From positions 3,849,502-3,913,501 of the forward strand of contig NC_087393.1 in NCBI RefSeq assembly GCF_963675165.1: a DNA stretch of 64,000 nt, given 5' to 3'. The translations under genes and the position numbers were made by a program. Of this stretch, positions 10,002 to 21,666 are shown piece after piece. The notes beneath the pieces were generated by a model. That model saw only the letters and a program-made list of their open reading frames with translations, did not search any database and was not told the origin of the DNA. This DNA is from Halichondria panicea (taxonomy: Eukaryota > Porifera > Demospongiae > Suberitida > Halichondriidae). Position 1 is the stretch's first letter, and each line of letters starts with the position of its first letter.

Positions 10002-13000
10002 TCATGAATTAATTTGACAATTGTAAAAAAATGTACCATCTGGACCTAATAAGCTCGTATCAGGTAGCTCTACAGTATGATACTGGTTAACTGTTCTGGA
10101 AAACGTAATTAAATAAGATTCGCAAAGTAATAATCTTCGATGCAAAAGGTTAAGGCAACCTTTCTGAAACAGAGACAGACTATCAGATGTGGCGATATCC
10201 TGTATATGACGACTTATTACGGAATGCTCGTATTTCAGGTTGTTGGCAACAGTATTAATTTCTTCCATTATCATCTTCACTTCTTCCGTTGCCCTTTCCT
10301 TCATATTACACGCTCTCACAACTTTTATCCACAAATGAATGGGAATGGTACAATTTCCAGCCGACGCGACCTCCAACGTAGACAATTCTTCCAAATTGGA
10401 AACTGTCTCCCAATTCAAATTGGCTGGCAGATGGTATGCTACTCCTTCAAATTGATCATGACGCATACCATTAAATCTGCTCACTGTTCGTTTCAGCGTA
10501 CTCGTACTTGATGATATCTTCTTTGCAAGGCGTGCAGCAATCGATTGACCATCTGTAACATAGTACATAGATCATGTTAGCATGCATACATACTACAATC
10601 TGATTGGCTAAAGGTAGTGTTCTATCCAACTTAGAAAATCATGTAGATCAAAATCTGATTGGCTAGAGAATCATGGTTGCTATAATAAAAATAAAATTAA
10701 TGCTTAGACACTAGCTGTTTAGGAAGTTTCCACATAATTTAGAAGCCCTTAGGGCTAGTAGAACCCTCACTACGTTCGGGATACTATACAACCAGCTCTT
10801 TGGGCTTCTAAATCATAATTATTACTTAACTATTATTTATATAATTACATGATTGTGCTGACTAACATTCTTACCAGCGTATCTCGCTTTGGTAGATATT
10901 AAAAACCTACGCTCGCGAGCAATATGAAGGATGTTCTGAAAGGTTTTGTGACGTTGCCCGAAACCTGTCAAAGTTTCATCACGATTTTGATACAATCATC
11001 TGATAATTAATGCTCACTCAGATCAGTTTGACTCCTTGCGAACAGCCCGTGTTGTTGTTTCTGCAATTGTTCAGCTGATGACTCCGTCAGTGTACCTGAA
11101 GGTGCAATATAAAAGTGCACAAAATTCACAAACTTTATTCTTGACTACGTCTAACCATTTGACTCATTGATTAGCTTTGATAAGTCCTCTGTTGCACTAT
11201 GTTGAGTGTTTTGGGCGTTCTTCAGCCTTTTGACTAACGATGCCCCTACGTATACAAGAGTTAGCACTTTTTTTCCCTTTATGCAAAGCATACATAGGTG
11301 CATACCAACTAGTGCTGAGAGCTAATATTAAGGTAGCCCTAACAAAAAACAAACCTAGATTAAGACGTACTCTTGATGCATAATGTAATAGAGCTGAGGT
11401 AAGGACATCAATGCGATGAGATGGTCGCATTTCTTTGGTGGATTTAGCAAATCTTCTTAGATATGACCACAGTCTCTCCATAGCTTCACCATCAGTAAGT
11501 CCGCATCCAGTTAGGACTCTAGGTGAATATGTCAGCTACATGTATAATACAACAGTAAGTTATTAACACACAGCTTTGGCATCTTTCTTCTTACCTGACA
11601 GAATGCACAATGCCCATAGACATGAAAAATTGGCACTCCTAATGTTGTCTTTTCTAACATGTCAAGATGTCCACAATTCTGGAGAAGTAATCAAATATTG
11701 CGTACTAATTAAGATTAGATCTGACTATTGAGACACAAACCTTCAGATGAGTTTCGAGTAAGCAGGCAATATCATACAGTAACAACAGACACTTGTCACC
11801 CTTGTTTTGGTGTGCCTTCTTTAGCAGGTACACAGGATATGCTAGTCTAGATAATTAAGATACAGAATACCTTAATTTTTAACAATGCACCATGTATGCT
11901 CTTTTTGAAAACCTTAATGTTACGTACACACCTTTCTCCATGCTTCATATTTAGAAATCTTTGGGGAAACTCATGACGACAGATGCTTCCAAACACGGCA
12001 GTTTCATCTAGAGCTGCGTACCTTGATTTGGAGCGCAAAGTGTCTCCAGCGAGGAACTCATGACACCCCTAATGCCAGGATAAAATTAACTGAGTGAAAT
12101 GTGCTAAAAGTCTATTTAAACGATTACATCCAAATTGTATAGCGCAGGTTTTCACACTTGACCAATTAAGTATAACGCTAAAACCTTACCTTGTCGATTA
12201 TCTGGCCAAATGTATCATAATCAGCAACAAACTCATCTACTGCTTGCTGTTCCTCAAAGAATACACCAGAGAAGAGTGGTGGTCGAACACTAACACCAGC
12301 AGACTTTTTCCGACATAGTCCAAATACACCATCCATGGATATAATTTGAGTTCCATTGCTCTGCACGTAAAAGGTAAGTATAGGCTGCCAGAGTCTAATT
12401 GCTATAACAAAACCACAAACCTGAGGACAGGCAGGGCAGATAGCTGTAGTGTTCAAGTCAGGAGACAAAAATAGAAGACAGTCGAGTTGATATCTGTTGA
12501 ACCTGAATGTTAATGTGAATATGTCGTATTATGTTCTTTCACAATTAATATACCCTACCTATATTCTTCAAACGCATCAATCATGACAGGATAGATCTTC
12601 CGGAGCTATAGAAGAATAAACAGATTAAAACAACTGACAATTAAAAGTGTGTACCTCAAGCGATTGCTGACGCATGCAACATGTACACCTCATCAGTGCG
12701 CAACAATTAATGTATAAGTATAACCGACATCAAATTCACATACTTGTTTGCTGATATCTCTTCCAATTTTGTATTCAAGAGAACGACAAAAAGCATCGAC
12801 ACCAATACACCCTTCCAGCAAAAGTGACTCCATCCATAGTAGCAGATCCTGATGAAATGCTAGGGTGGGAGTTGCTGGTGTCGCTGGCCACATGTTATGC
12901 CGCACAAGAGTAACAGCCTCAGGCTCACACTTGCAGAAGGTTACGCACACACAATGCTGGAAACCTGTAAGTCATTGGATTCTTAGACACAGGCTATATC

Positions 13001-13757
13001 AGTGTAGTTAAACAAATACCTTTAGGGTCAAGACAAACAACTTCTTTTATGTAAGTTGTACAGCAACAGTGAAGTGCTGGAAAGGTTCTCGACTGCTTGA
13101 AATAGTATGGGTGAAGCATTCCATTCTGTAAAATCAGATCGCATGCATTTAATAATCACAAAAATGTACAGCAGTATGTTTGATTAGTGCATACTTTCCA
13201 GAGAAAAGGTCGATGAAAAATATTTGTCAGAGAGTGTACTGAGTCCACATGGTTGGCACAGTAGTATGCCTGTGGTCCACAATCCCGGCAAATTGCAACA
13301 GCGGGTTCTTCACACTCGGCACACACAGAACAAGGGGAAGGAATTCCGGTTTCTACACTGGCACGTAGCAACTGGACACGCACTTCAGCCCAGTTGTCAG
13401 CAGCCTTCTGCTGTCGCTTCTCATAAGCACTTGAGCTCACTGTGTCTGGAAAAGTGGTGTCATCCTGCCCCGAGCTCTCTGGATCATGATCATGCCACTC
13501 ACTACTGATTAATACATCTGGAGAGTCGCCACTGATAACATCAGTAGGCCTGCTCGCTCCATGTACATCTACTTCTTCAGCTTCATTTTTATCACTGGAG
13601 AGGAACCTAGTACTGCTGGAAGAATTAACAGAAGAGGATTCTGGCACAGCAGACAAAGAGAGAGATTTTTATGCACAGCACGACGTTTTGAAGGAGATAC
13701 TTCAAAGTAGGAGATAGATTGAGACTTAGGCTTCACACTTATCCTTCTCTTGCTCAT
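10002..13757 (-). CDS. KDZ-family transposase, 14 exons, one probable frameshift near the N-terminus
   Basis: Exons: 13195-13757, 13020-13125, 12744-12964, 12559-12605, 12421-12502, 12190-12360, 11932-12068, 11741-11846, 11595-11678, 11371-11535, 11156-11276, 11018-11095, 10875-10964 and 10002-10552. Phases agree throughout and give 806 residues from codon 13656. Hallmarks in order: a Cys-rich CxxC region (CSVCAECEEPAVAICRDC); CPACPQ; ISMDGVFGLCRKKSAG, with the likely first catalytic Asp; ALDETAVFGSICRHEFP; CLLLYDIACLL, likely second Asp; FHVYGHCAFCQ; GLTDGEAMERLWSYLRRF, catalytic Glu; and a coiled C-terminal region. The N-terminal 34 codons (ATG 13757, MSKRRISVKP) are in another frame; the switch is at a (TC)4 run near 13660 and fits gain of one TC. 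The donor of the eleventh exon (GTTAG) is the weakest junction. Catalytic residues are present; activity depends on the N-terminal shift. Confidence 0.88.
10737..10816. repeat. Short hairpin with ATTTAGAAGCCC ends
   Basis: ATTTAGAAGCCCTTAGGG near 10737 faces its reverse complement GGGCTTCTAAAT near 10805. Located in the transposase intron between the last two exons. Could be a tiny MITE or chance; no coding. Confidence 0.35.
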
Positions 13758-13915
13758 GGCCGGCCAGCTAGCTATAGAATATATATCTAGATCTACCTGA
13801 TTCTGCGGAGCTAGCTCAGTGCACCCATAGATAAAAGAGCTCGCTACTTTAGATTAAACTCGGTATAGACTATAGTCAATAGTCACTACTGCATGCTTTG
13901 CAGCTTACATGCTGA

Positions 13916-13959
13916 CCTTAAGACTACTATTATCCAGTGCTAACCATGCGAACCCCCTA
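13916..13959 (-). repeat. Right terminal inverted repeat of the KDZ element
   Basis: Partner of 6088-6131, followed by the target duplication AAACAAC at 13960-13966. The sequence beyond resumes the INTS15 intron exactly as at 23261 in the other copy. Confidence 0.85.
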
Positions 13960-14074
13960 AAACAACACTCATGAATACATCACATAATTACAATGTATGT
14001 TGTGACAATAATAGAGTACACGACATGTACAGTAAAGTTGCTGAGCTGAAAACTCGGAGATATTTTTTACTTAC

Positions 14075-14426
14075 AGTGCTGATCTTGAGGCTGCAAATAT
14101 GGCGTCAAATATACAGTAGGACAACTCCATGCTCTGCTGGTTCTCTAACTGTCCGTGTATAGACAGCAACAACTGGACCTCGTTAAAAGGCGGGAGGACA
14201 GGGGCACCCCCAGGGAAGATACTTGTAGCTCTTGGCTCAAACACAACAAAAAGGTCGACAAGTGTTTGAAGGTTGTCTCTGGTCAGCTGAGAGGGAGTGT
14301 CAGTGCTGGCTAGACAGGTGTTGAAATAACTGCGTGTGTACATGTGGAATCGGGTGTACATTTGTACTACATGTATAAATTCTAAAGGGGGGAAATACGA
14401 GCACTGATACAGTGTATTTGTACACG

Positions 14427-14457
<31 letters not shown>

Positions 14458-14512
14458 CTCTGTAGCAGTCTCAGCACAATATTGCAGGATGCCGGGAAAT
14501 CGAGACTGGAGA
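14075..14512 (-). pseudogene. INTS15: INTS15 copy 1, 5' exons, truncated
   Basis: 14075-14329 corresponds to exon 4 of copy 2 (VVFEPRATSIFPGG, NEVQLLLSIHGQLENQQ) but lacks one base near its 3' end, where GCTGCAAATATGGC replaces GCTGCCAAAGATGGC. The frame then runs into a stop at the splice donor. From about 14464 the 3' part of exon 3 follows (LDFPASCNIVLRLLQ), and homology ends abruptly at 14512 in the middle of that exon. Exons 1 and 2 and the promoter are missing. This end is the junction of the tandem duplication with the LAMTOR2 fragment. Confidence 0.85.
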
Positions 14513-15715
14513 TATGCTAATAATATGGATGCCCAACGAGAGAGGAGCTAGAAATACGTTCCCTGACGAGCCACTAGACTTTATTGTACTGGATTGCTTG
14601 GTATGTGCACGACAGGTTTAGTTCAGGAATTTGACCAAATACGTGAAAATATGGTTTCCAAATATTAAGGGGATGATTAACATTGGACACTTGCGTCTGC
14701 CAATGGGGGACCTGGTATTCTCCCCAGAAAAATCTTTGAACGAATATGATTTTCAAATGGTTGTGGTAAACTTCATACTTCATACCATAGTCCAACAACT
14801 ATTTTTGGTCCAACTTTAATACCAATGTGTGCTTATCGTACCGTAGTCCTAGAAATTTTTGCTAGCATAAAATACTTGCATTTAGGCCAATTCTACAAAA
14901 AAGCTATACAATTAATTTATTTCCTTGCCACGATTGTATAGGCCTAGAATAAAAGCCTAACTGTGCGATACAAATGTACGTGATAGATAGGCACTTGCAT
15001 AAAAATGCATTAGTTTGTATCACATATACATTTCTAGCACACTACCGTAGGGATGGTTGGGCGATGGTGTAGGGCTAAGGTTTGCAGCGACATCGAAGTT
15101 ACCACAACCATTTTTTTCATTCCAGCTGCAAGCTAAGTGTATAAATATTGTACATTATAGATAAGGTCTTTTCCTAATTTCTATACATTTTCTCTCAAGT
15201 ATCAAAACAGCCCAGTTAAGCGTGTGAACCTTCGACCCCAAAGTCGCTAATGTTAAGGGGATGCAAAGTACCAAATTTACCTATTCCAAATGGGTAACAG
15301 AACATTTCAAGCTAAAATAAACCCTGCAAAAACCCCACCCCATAAGCAGTTTGTGTAGTGTGTAACATAGATTATGTGTGACCGGAATGTGTGCATGTAC
15401 CAGCCATTGAACAAACAATCATCCATAGTGACCGTCCATTTATATATACTAGCACTAGCATTGTGTGTACAGTATCATTGTGTCTGGAACTGTATCATTT
15501 CCCCTCTCACTCAGGAAGGAAAGGTAGCCATAAAGAGTGTGGCTAATCTCCTACTGTGTATATACGCCAGTGGAAATGTTGGTCTAGGACTGCTTAAGGC
15601 AAAGGTAATAATGACATCATCACTGTGGTTGCATGTTTTACTCGTTATTATTGTCCAGGCGGATGCTCTCTCCAAACATCTTGAAGCACCTCTGCTGCAA
15701 ATATCTACTACATAG
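14513..15715 (+). pseudogene. LAMTOR2: LAMTOR2 (Ragulator p14) homologue, 5' exons missing
   Basis: Three exon segments align with the C-terminal half of animal LAMTOR2, a roadblock-fold subunit of the Ragulator complex that anchors mTORC1 signalling on lysosomes. 14513-14600 ends FPDEPLDFIVLDCL (human: FNEDNLKFILMDCM). 15515-15604 reads EGKVAIKSVANLLLCIYASG then GLGLLKAK. 15659-15715 reads ADALSKHLEAPLLQISTT followed by a stop. All phases are 0 and splice sites are consensus. Nothing resembling the N-terminal half occurs upstream, because the sequence becomes reversed INTS15 exon at 14512. The fragment has no start codon of its own, so I call it a truncated duplicate. The retained codons look intact, which suggests recent truncation. 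Confidence 0.82.
14601..15514 (+). other. Intron of the LAMTOR2 fragment
   Basis: 914-bp intron bounded by GTATGT and a pyrimidine-rich TCACTCAG acceptor. I see no gene or clear repeat in it. Confidence 0.6.
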
Positions 15716-16806
15716 CTAACTTTTTCAATAGTATACTTTCTAATGAGTTGTGTAAAATTATAAAATTATTTATTGTACATGTATGTCGTATGTCAAATCT
15801 TGTTGTGAACGTGTATGAACTCTTGATACTGTGAACATGATCTTGCATATGGATTCTACACTACACAATTAAGAACACTACATTTTCTGTTCTGTGTATT
15901 ACATGATGGATAGCACAAAAGTGGCGTATCAACAAATTGCGTTCATGAACGTCCTTACGTTTTTCGACTTGTTCTAATCTTTGGAGAAAAACGATATAAG
16001 CAAAGTTGCACGTAGACACATCAAACATAATTATGTGAACTTTGTGAGTGTTGATCACGTACTTTGCAACAATAACATTGCAAAAACCTAAACTGATCCT
16101 GGTACTGGTCATGTATGACACAGGGTCCTTACTCATGCAGTAGTTAAATCGCAAATAAAGGGTCAAATTTTTCACCAGCAAAATTAATGTTTTAGTAATC
16201 ATCTGCAGATGGCAGAACTGACTTAGTATAATTATAATGCATGCATGGCATTGCACTGGTATACCGTACAGAGACAATTTTTTTCGAGGCAATTATATCT
16301 CGTAGAATGGCCTCTAAAGGCATTTTGTTCGTGGGTTGACTGGTTGACTGCTTACTGGAAGCCACGCTTTATTTAATTTTTGCACGTTGTAGCAGATAAT
16401 TCTAATTAAAGGTGGAATTTAATTTTCGTGTAGGATTGCTAACTCGTGAAAACAGCAAACATTTCGTGCTATACAATTATTGTTGTGATGAGTAAAGATT
16501 ACGATGAATATTGACAAATTTGTATAATAGAGTGTAATTATAGAGAGTAAGATATGCTGTTTGTTTTCATAATTATTTTAGTTGCAACAATAGCAATCAA
16601 CTATAAAGAAATGCAGTATGTACGATTGTTCTTTTTACGCTAATTAAGTAGCCCAAAATAAATTTGAATGCTTTTCTTTCAATGTAAACAGCGAAATGTT
16701 ACGTATACAACATCACCTCTTCATGTCTTAATTGAATACTATTAATTTTAAGGAGTATAACTATAAGAAACCGTAAGACTAGGCAATACTTTAGCAGAAA
16801 TATATT
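15716..16806. other. Intergenic 5' flank of gene B
   Basis: About 1.1 kb between the LAMTOR2 fragment and the start of gene B. A/T-rich. Should contain the gene B promoter, but I cannot point to a defined element. No convincing ORF. Confidence 0.4.
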
Positions 16807-19800
16807 ATGATTTCGACAGCAATTTTCATCCTCAGCGCAACTGCGTTAGCTATAGTACTGCTTGCTCACGATTGTAATGGCAGTATTTTGTACGTCAGAC
16901 CAGACAATGGATCGAACACAACATGCCCAAGGAAACAATGCAAGACACTGGACCAATATGCAAATGTACATGTAAGTCATTTGAACAATACACAGTTTAT
17001 TTTTATGCCAGGATTGCACACTCTCAGTAAAAACTTTCGTATTGACTCTCTCATGAATATTGAACTCATTAGTATGAGCGATAGCAAAAATGAAACAGAA
17101 ACTGCAGAAATTCAGTGTTATAAAGCAGCAGGATTTATTTTTAAGAATATAAACTTTCTCACTATCAAAAATCTGCAAATTTCCGCATGTGGTCAAATAA
17201 TACCAGATAGTGTTTACAACAATTTAGAAAGCCCACTCTCCTTTCAAGCGGCAGTTGCTCTTAAAGATGTGGCTGCTCTAACAATGCAATCGATAACCAT
17301 TCGAGACAGTAATGGATACGGGATAGCTGCTGAGGGACTGTATGGATACTCAATAATGGAGGACTGCCTACTGGTGAGCAACACGGGTGGCGAAAAATTC
17401 ATAGGGGGTAATCTTGTACTGAAGTATGCAGATTGTCCTGTTATTGACACAAACGAGCAGGTTTATGTTGGAATTGTGAGATCTAAGTTCTTATATGGAA
17501 GTGCATATTATAGTAACGACAAACATGACCCACATATCGCACTTCAAACCAAAGCAACTGGCATATCTTTGCTCCTTTCCTGCACAAATGTTATTATTAA
17601 CATGTCAGAGGTGCAACTAAAGTACAACGAAGCATACAGCTTTTCCAGCAAAGGAGGAAACCTTTTCATTCTGCTCGGAAACACCATACAATATACGAGC
17701 AATACGGTCATTGTGGAGAACAGTAACATTGACAATGGAACAGCGGTTAAGGGTGGAGGAGCATACGTTAGATTCAAGCAGCCTCCCCAAGAACCTGACA
17801 ACATAACAGTTCCATGTGAAAACTTTGTTAGTTTTAAAAATGTTAGCTTTAATGGTAACAAAGGTAGATTTAAAGGAGGTGCTCTGTACATACTGTTCGA
17901 AACAGCAAGCATGTACAACTATTGTCCCAAGGGAACTGTTGAAATAGACAGCTGTTACTTTGTAGACAATATTTTAAATGCTTCCAAGGCAGACAGTGGC
18001 CTAGCTATCAACATCTATTGCTATTTGATCAACGGAGTGGAAGCAACATCTGTTCCCTTCAATATAGTGAGCATTACTCGAAATCACTTTCTGGGAAACA
18101 AACTATTAACGCAGAAGGAAAATAGTTTCGATATAATTTCCGGAGGAGCCACTGTGTTCATTAGTAAACAGAGAAGACAAACATTTATCAGTGACTCTAG
18201 CTTTGTAAACAACGGCAAAACAGCAATTTCAGCTTTCGGATCAAATATTGTGTTCAGTGGTATTGTGAACATAACAAATAATACAGGCCTTGACGGTGGG
18301 GGCCTAGTTCTCTGTCAGTCCTCGTACATTTTGTTTGCCCCAAATACCACAGTGACGTTTGAAAATAACAGAGCCATTTTATCTGGAGGAGGCATATACG
18401 CAGAAGATCAGTGCTTACAATCTGAACCACTGTGTTTTTATCAAGTGCACAACAGTAACAAGTCGTTAACTAAACATCAAAGGATCTCAATATTGGACAC
18501 TATTCACGTGGTAATGATCAACAACACTGCTGGATACGCTGGAAGTCAGATATTTGGAGGGTTTATGGACAAATGCTATACAACATTTGGCAAGGACAAT
18601 AAACTAGTATACAACAAGATTTTTAACGAAATTTCATGGCAAAGAAATGATTCTGATCTTTCCTACATCACTTCTTACCCAAAGCATATATGCTTCTGTG
18701 AAAACAACCTACCTAACTGTAACAAAGACTACAGAACTATCAATATAACAATATACCCTGGTGAACCTTTTACAGTTAGTTTAGTAGGCGTTGGGCAATT
18801 CAAAAACCCTGTTCCAGCAACAATCAAAGCAAATACCAGCCACTCAAGTGACAAGATGTACAGTCGTACAATAAAGGATGTCTGTACTTCTACGACATTT
18901 TTAGTAAAATCAGCACAACCGACTAGATTTGACAAACTTAGCATCACTGTCTCCTCTGACTTAGGTTACACAACAAGAAGCAGCCTACGATCGATCAACA
19001 TTCACTATAGGTCTTGTCCTCTGGGAACGTACATACACAACTCTGCCTGTCACTATGAAGACATTCATTTCGAATACAGAGCTAATAACCAAACTATAAA
19101 AAAGACTGAAAATACATGGGTAGGATACTACAACGCTGCTGATCATTCCGACTCTGAAACCGTTAGTGGGTTCATACATTTCAACTATTGTCCACTGTGG
19201 TACTGCAACAACAAAACAGTTATCAATGTTAATGAAACCTATTTTGATCAAAACTCTCAGTGTCATGAAAGGGAGGGCATTTTGTGTGGAGCGTGCTTAA
19301 AGCAACATAGTTTAGCTATTGCCTCTAGCAGTTGCCTTCGCTGTGACAACATCAGTCGATCGTACTTTCCTCTCCTAGCGCTAGCTACACTGGCTATTAC
19401 AGCTCTAGTACTACTCTTTATGCTGTGCTGTAATGTGACCATCACTGATGGCACTGTTAGTGGATTTCTATTCTACTCTAGTTTGTTCAACATCAACATA
19501 AAATTGTTTTTGAGAGTATCAAAACGATACACATATCTTGCGGAATTTTTTGCATGGATGAATTTAGATATTGGTGTAACAACTTGCTTTTACGATGGGT
19601 TTGATGCATTTTGGCAGGCAATATTAAACTTTTTTATTCCTGTTTTCATTTGGTGCATTCTTGGACTTATAATTTTTGCAACATCAAAGTCTAGCCGGAT
19701 TACGGAGCTTGTTGGAGACAACCCTGTAAAAGTTCTAGCTACACTTGTTCTTATTTCTTACACAAAAATTCTTCAAGCTGAAGTAGCTGTGTTTTCCTGT

Positions 19801-20793
19801 CCACCAATTGAAATTCATACTAATTCTTCTAAAATCCTCAAGTATTACTGGCTCCCCGATGGTAATGTACCGTGTTGGCAAGGGAAGCACCTAGCTCTGG
19901 TGGTGATTGGAGTTTTGTTTGGAATAGCTACTGTTCTGTACACTTTAATGCTCCTCTTTATTCAACCATTGCAAAGATATTCTCATGTGAGGGGACTGAA
20001 ATGGGTGGCCAAACTAAAGCCATTTTTTGACGCTTACACTAGCCCTCATGTGATCAAGCATCGCTATCGATTCTGGACTGGACTTTTACTCCTATGTAGA
20101 ATGATTAACAGTATTTCGTTTGCTCTTTTTTCCTACACAAACACATATAAACATTATGGAATTGAAGTAGTACTCATTTGTTTCCTGATAACAAGCTTAA
20201 TGGGGTGCTTCGGTGGAGTCTACAAAAATAAGTGGCTTTCTGCTCTCAACTCTTCGTTCTACTTCAACCTCACTCTACTGTCTTGTGTAACATTTTATTC
20301 TCTAACCAAAAATTCTTCTTTTAAGAACAGTGCAAATATTATTCAAGAGATTGCCACCTCCATTTCACTAGGCATAGCCTTTGTGACGTTCCTGTTCATT
20401 CTTTCCTACCATGTGTACAAACGTCTGAAAAAGACCGGTCTGCTCGCTCGCTGTGCGGGAAGAATCCAGGGGACTCGATGTTGGAGATCAGCTGTCGGAT
20501 ATTGGAACAGAGGCAGGATACAATACGTAAGGCTGCCCCAAGAAGACCCTCAGGATCGAGAGGTGGACAATGATTTCAATGGAGAGAGAAGGCTCGATGA
20601 CGATTGTCAGTGGGAGAGAGAACTACATGTAGATGTACAAGACAGAGAGCTCAATGGAGATCGCCATGATGACAGACAGCTTTCAAGAGTTTGTGATGAC
20701 AATTGGAAGAACGGAGAGAGCAATACGGAGCCAAATGAAGAAGAGCCATTCGATAAAGGTATTGTAGGACCTAGCGGAGACACATCTAAATAA
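16807..20793 (+). CDS. Gene B: complete beta-helix ectodomain polytopic membrane protein, 1328 aa
   Basis: Single exon. Residues 1-26 form a signal peptide (MISTAIFILSATALAIVLLA). SILYVRPDNGSNTTCP and a CKTLDQYA segment open the ectodomain. From about 60 to 640 come N-rich repeats with GGG-x-Y turns (SGGGIYAED, KGGALYILF), as expected of a right-handed beta-helix. A Cys-bearing domain follows (CPLGTYIHNSAC at about 737), then the C-x-x-C motif GILCGACLKQHSLAIASSSC at about 823. Hydrophobic segments begin near 853 and end near 1205, eight or nine in number. The loop KLKPFFDAYTSPHVIKHRYR near 1070 is identical in all copies that show it. The tail of about 120 residues is rich in D, E and R with repeated DRE(L/V) units. 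Probably a plasma-membrane receptor or transporter-like protein; function unknown. The chosen ATG is the first in frame and gives the signal peptide. Confidence 0.9.
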   Translation: MISTAIFILSATALAIVLLAHDCNGSILYVRPDNGSNTTCPRKQCKTLDQYANVHVSHLNNTQFIFMPGLHTLSKNFRIDSLMNIELISMSDSKNETETAEIQCYKAAGFIFKNINFLTIKNLQISACGQIIPDSVYNNLESPLSFQAAVALKDVAALTMQSITIRDSNGYGIAAEGLYGYSIMEDCLLVSNTGGEKFIGGNLVLKYADCPVIDTNEQVYVGIVRSKFLYGSAYYSNDKHDPHIALQTKATGISLLLSCTNVIINMSEVQLKYNEAYSFSSKGGNLFILLGNTIQYTSNTVIVENSNIDNGTAVKGGGAYVRFKQPPQEPDNITVPCENFVSFKNVSFNGNKGRFKGGALYILFETASMYNYCPKGTVEIDSCYFVDNILNASKADSGLAINIYCYLINGVEATSVPFNIVSITRNHFLGNKLLTQKENSFDIISGGATVFISKQRRQTFISDSSFVNNGKTAISAFGSNIVFSGIVNITNNTGLDGGGLVLCQSSYILFAPNTTVTFENNRAILSGGGIYAEDQCLQSEPLCFYQVHNSNKSLTKHQRISILDTIHVVMINNTAGYAGSQIFGGFMDKCYTTFGKDNKLVYNKIFNEISWQRNDSDLSYITSYPKHICFCENNLPNCNKDYRTINITIYPGEPFTVSLVGVGQFKNPVPATIKANTSHSSDKMYSRTIKDVCTSTTFLVKSAQPTRFDKLSITVSSDLGYTTRSSLRSINIHYRSCPLGTYIHNSACHYEDIHFEYRANNQTIKKTENTWVGYYNAADHSDSETVSGFIHFNYCPLWYCNNKTVINVNETYFDQNSQCHEREGILCGACLKQHSLAIASSSCLRCDNISRSYFPLLALATLAITALVLLFMLCCNVTITDGTVSGFLFYSSLFNINIKLFLRVSKRYTYLAEFFAWMNLDIGVTTCFYDGFDAFWQAILNFFIPVFIWCILGLIIFATSKSSRITELVGDNPVKVLATLVLISYTKILQAEVAVFSCPPIEIHTNSSKILKYYWLPDGNVPCWQGKHLALVVIGVLFGIATVLYTLMLLFIQPLQRYSHVRGLKWVAKLKPFFDAYTSPHVIKHRYRFWTGLLLLCRMINSISFALFSYTNTYKHYGIEVVLICFLITSLMGCFGGVYKNKWLSALNSSFYFNLTLLSCVTFYSLTKNSSFKNSANIIQEIATSISLGIAFVTFLFILSYHVYKRLKKTGLLARCAGRIQGTRCWRSAVGYWNRGRIQYVRLPQEDPQDREVDNDFNGERRLDDDCQWERELHVDVQDRELNGDRHDDRQLSRVCDDNWKNGESNTEPNEEEPFDKGIVGPSGDTSK

Positions 20794-21666
20794 CTGTTGT
20801 TGTTACATGTAGTAACTGTGCATCTTTCTAGCTAGAACACAATCACATGACATAATTATTGTGCATACAAATAGTATATATAACATTCACACACATGCAG
20901 TTATGCCAGCTAGGCTTTGGTTCGTTTATAATAATGTGTACTAACTTTTTGAGATATAATGATGATTTTATAGTCATAAGCACAAACAACAAGCGTAAAC
21001 AAAGCAAGACAAGACAACGTTTGACTAAATCTGCTGTTGAGCACGTGCAATGACAAGCTGTAACAGTCTATTCTTGGGGAGAGTAGAAGCTAACCCGGAA
21101 ACGTCATCTGCACATATGAAACACACCAGATTACTACACTGTTATGTGTGCCATTGTGTGTACTGTATGTATAGCGGGTAATTTCGAGGGTGCTGTAAAA
21201 ACTTTTGCAGATTTAATTTTCGTGCACTAACACCTTTTCGCGCATGCATGCACGTGATATTAAAATTCGTGGGTGAAAAAATGTTTGCGATACATGCTTA
21301 ATCAGCGAAAAACGCAAAAGTTTATACCCTCAAAATATACTCGCTACACAGGAATATACAGTGTACACTATAGTACACAAGTGAAAAATGCAATATACAT
21401 AATTATTAAGATAACACTTCATTTGTAGACACAAGTAATCTGCACAAATCATATCCATAAAATAATTCTAGAGATGGATGTACAGTTACACTGCATGTAT
21501 ACCGTAGGGGCATTATTTTCCTGCTCAGGCAAGCATATTATACAAACATAAATTTGGGTACGTTTATGTATGTTTCATGAATGATTACAGAGCTACAATG
21601 TAGTAACGGAAAGAGGCTTACATCAAAAACCATAAGGTACAGTAATTACAATAAGTGCTAACCTCC
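20794..21666. other. Intergenic region between gene B and INTS15
   Basis: Duplicate of 3586-4478 with scattered substitutions and small indels. Holds the MITE-like element at 21171-21347 and nothing else I can support. Confidence 0.6.
21171..21347. mobile_element. Small inverted-repeat element, second copy
   Basis: Same element and insertion point as 3967-4142: ATAGCGGGTAATTTCGAGG at the left, and an end whose reverse complement begins TGTAGCGAGTATATTTTGAG. Shared by descent through the tandem duplication. Confidence 0.6.

Noticed and set aside
14631-14819. Open frame inside the LAMTOR2 fragment's intron
   Set aside because: Short, not bounded by splice sites, unrelated to LAMTOR2.
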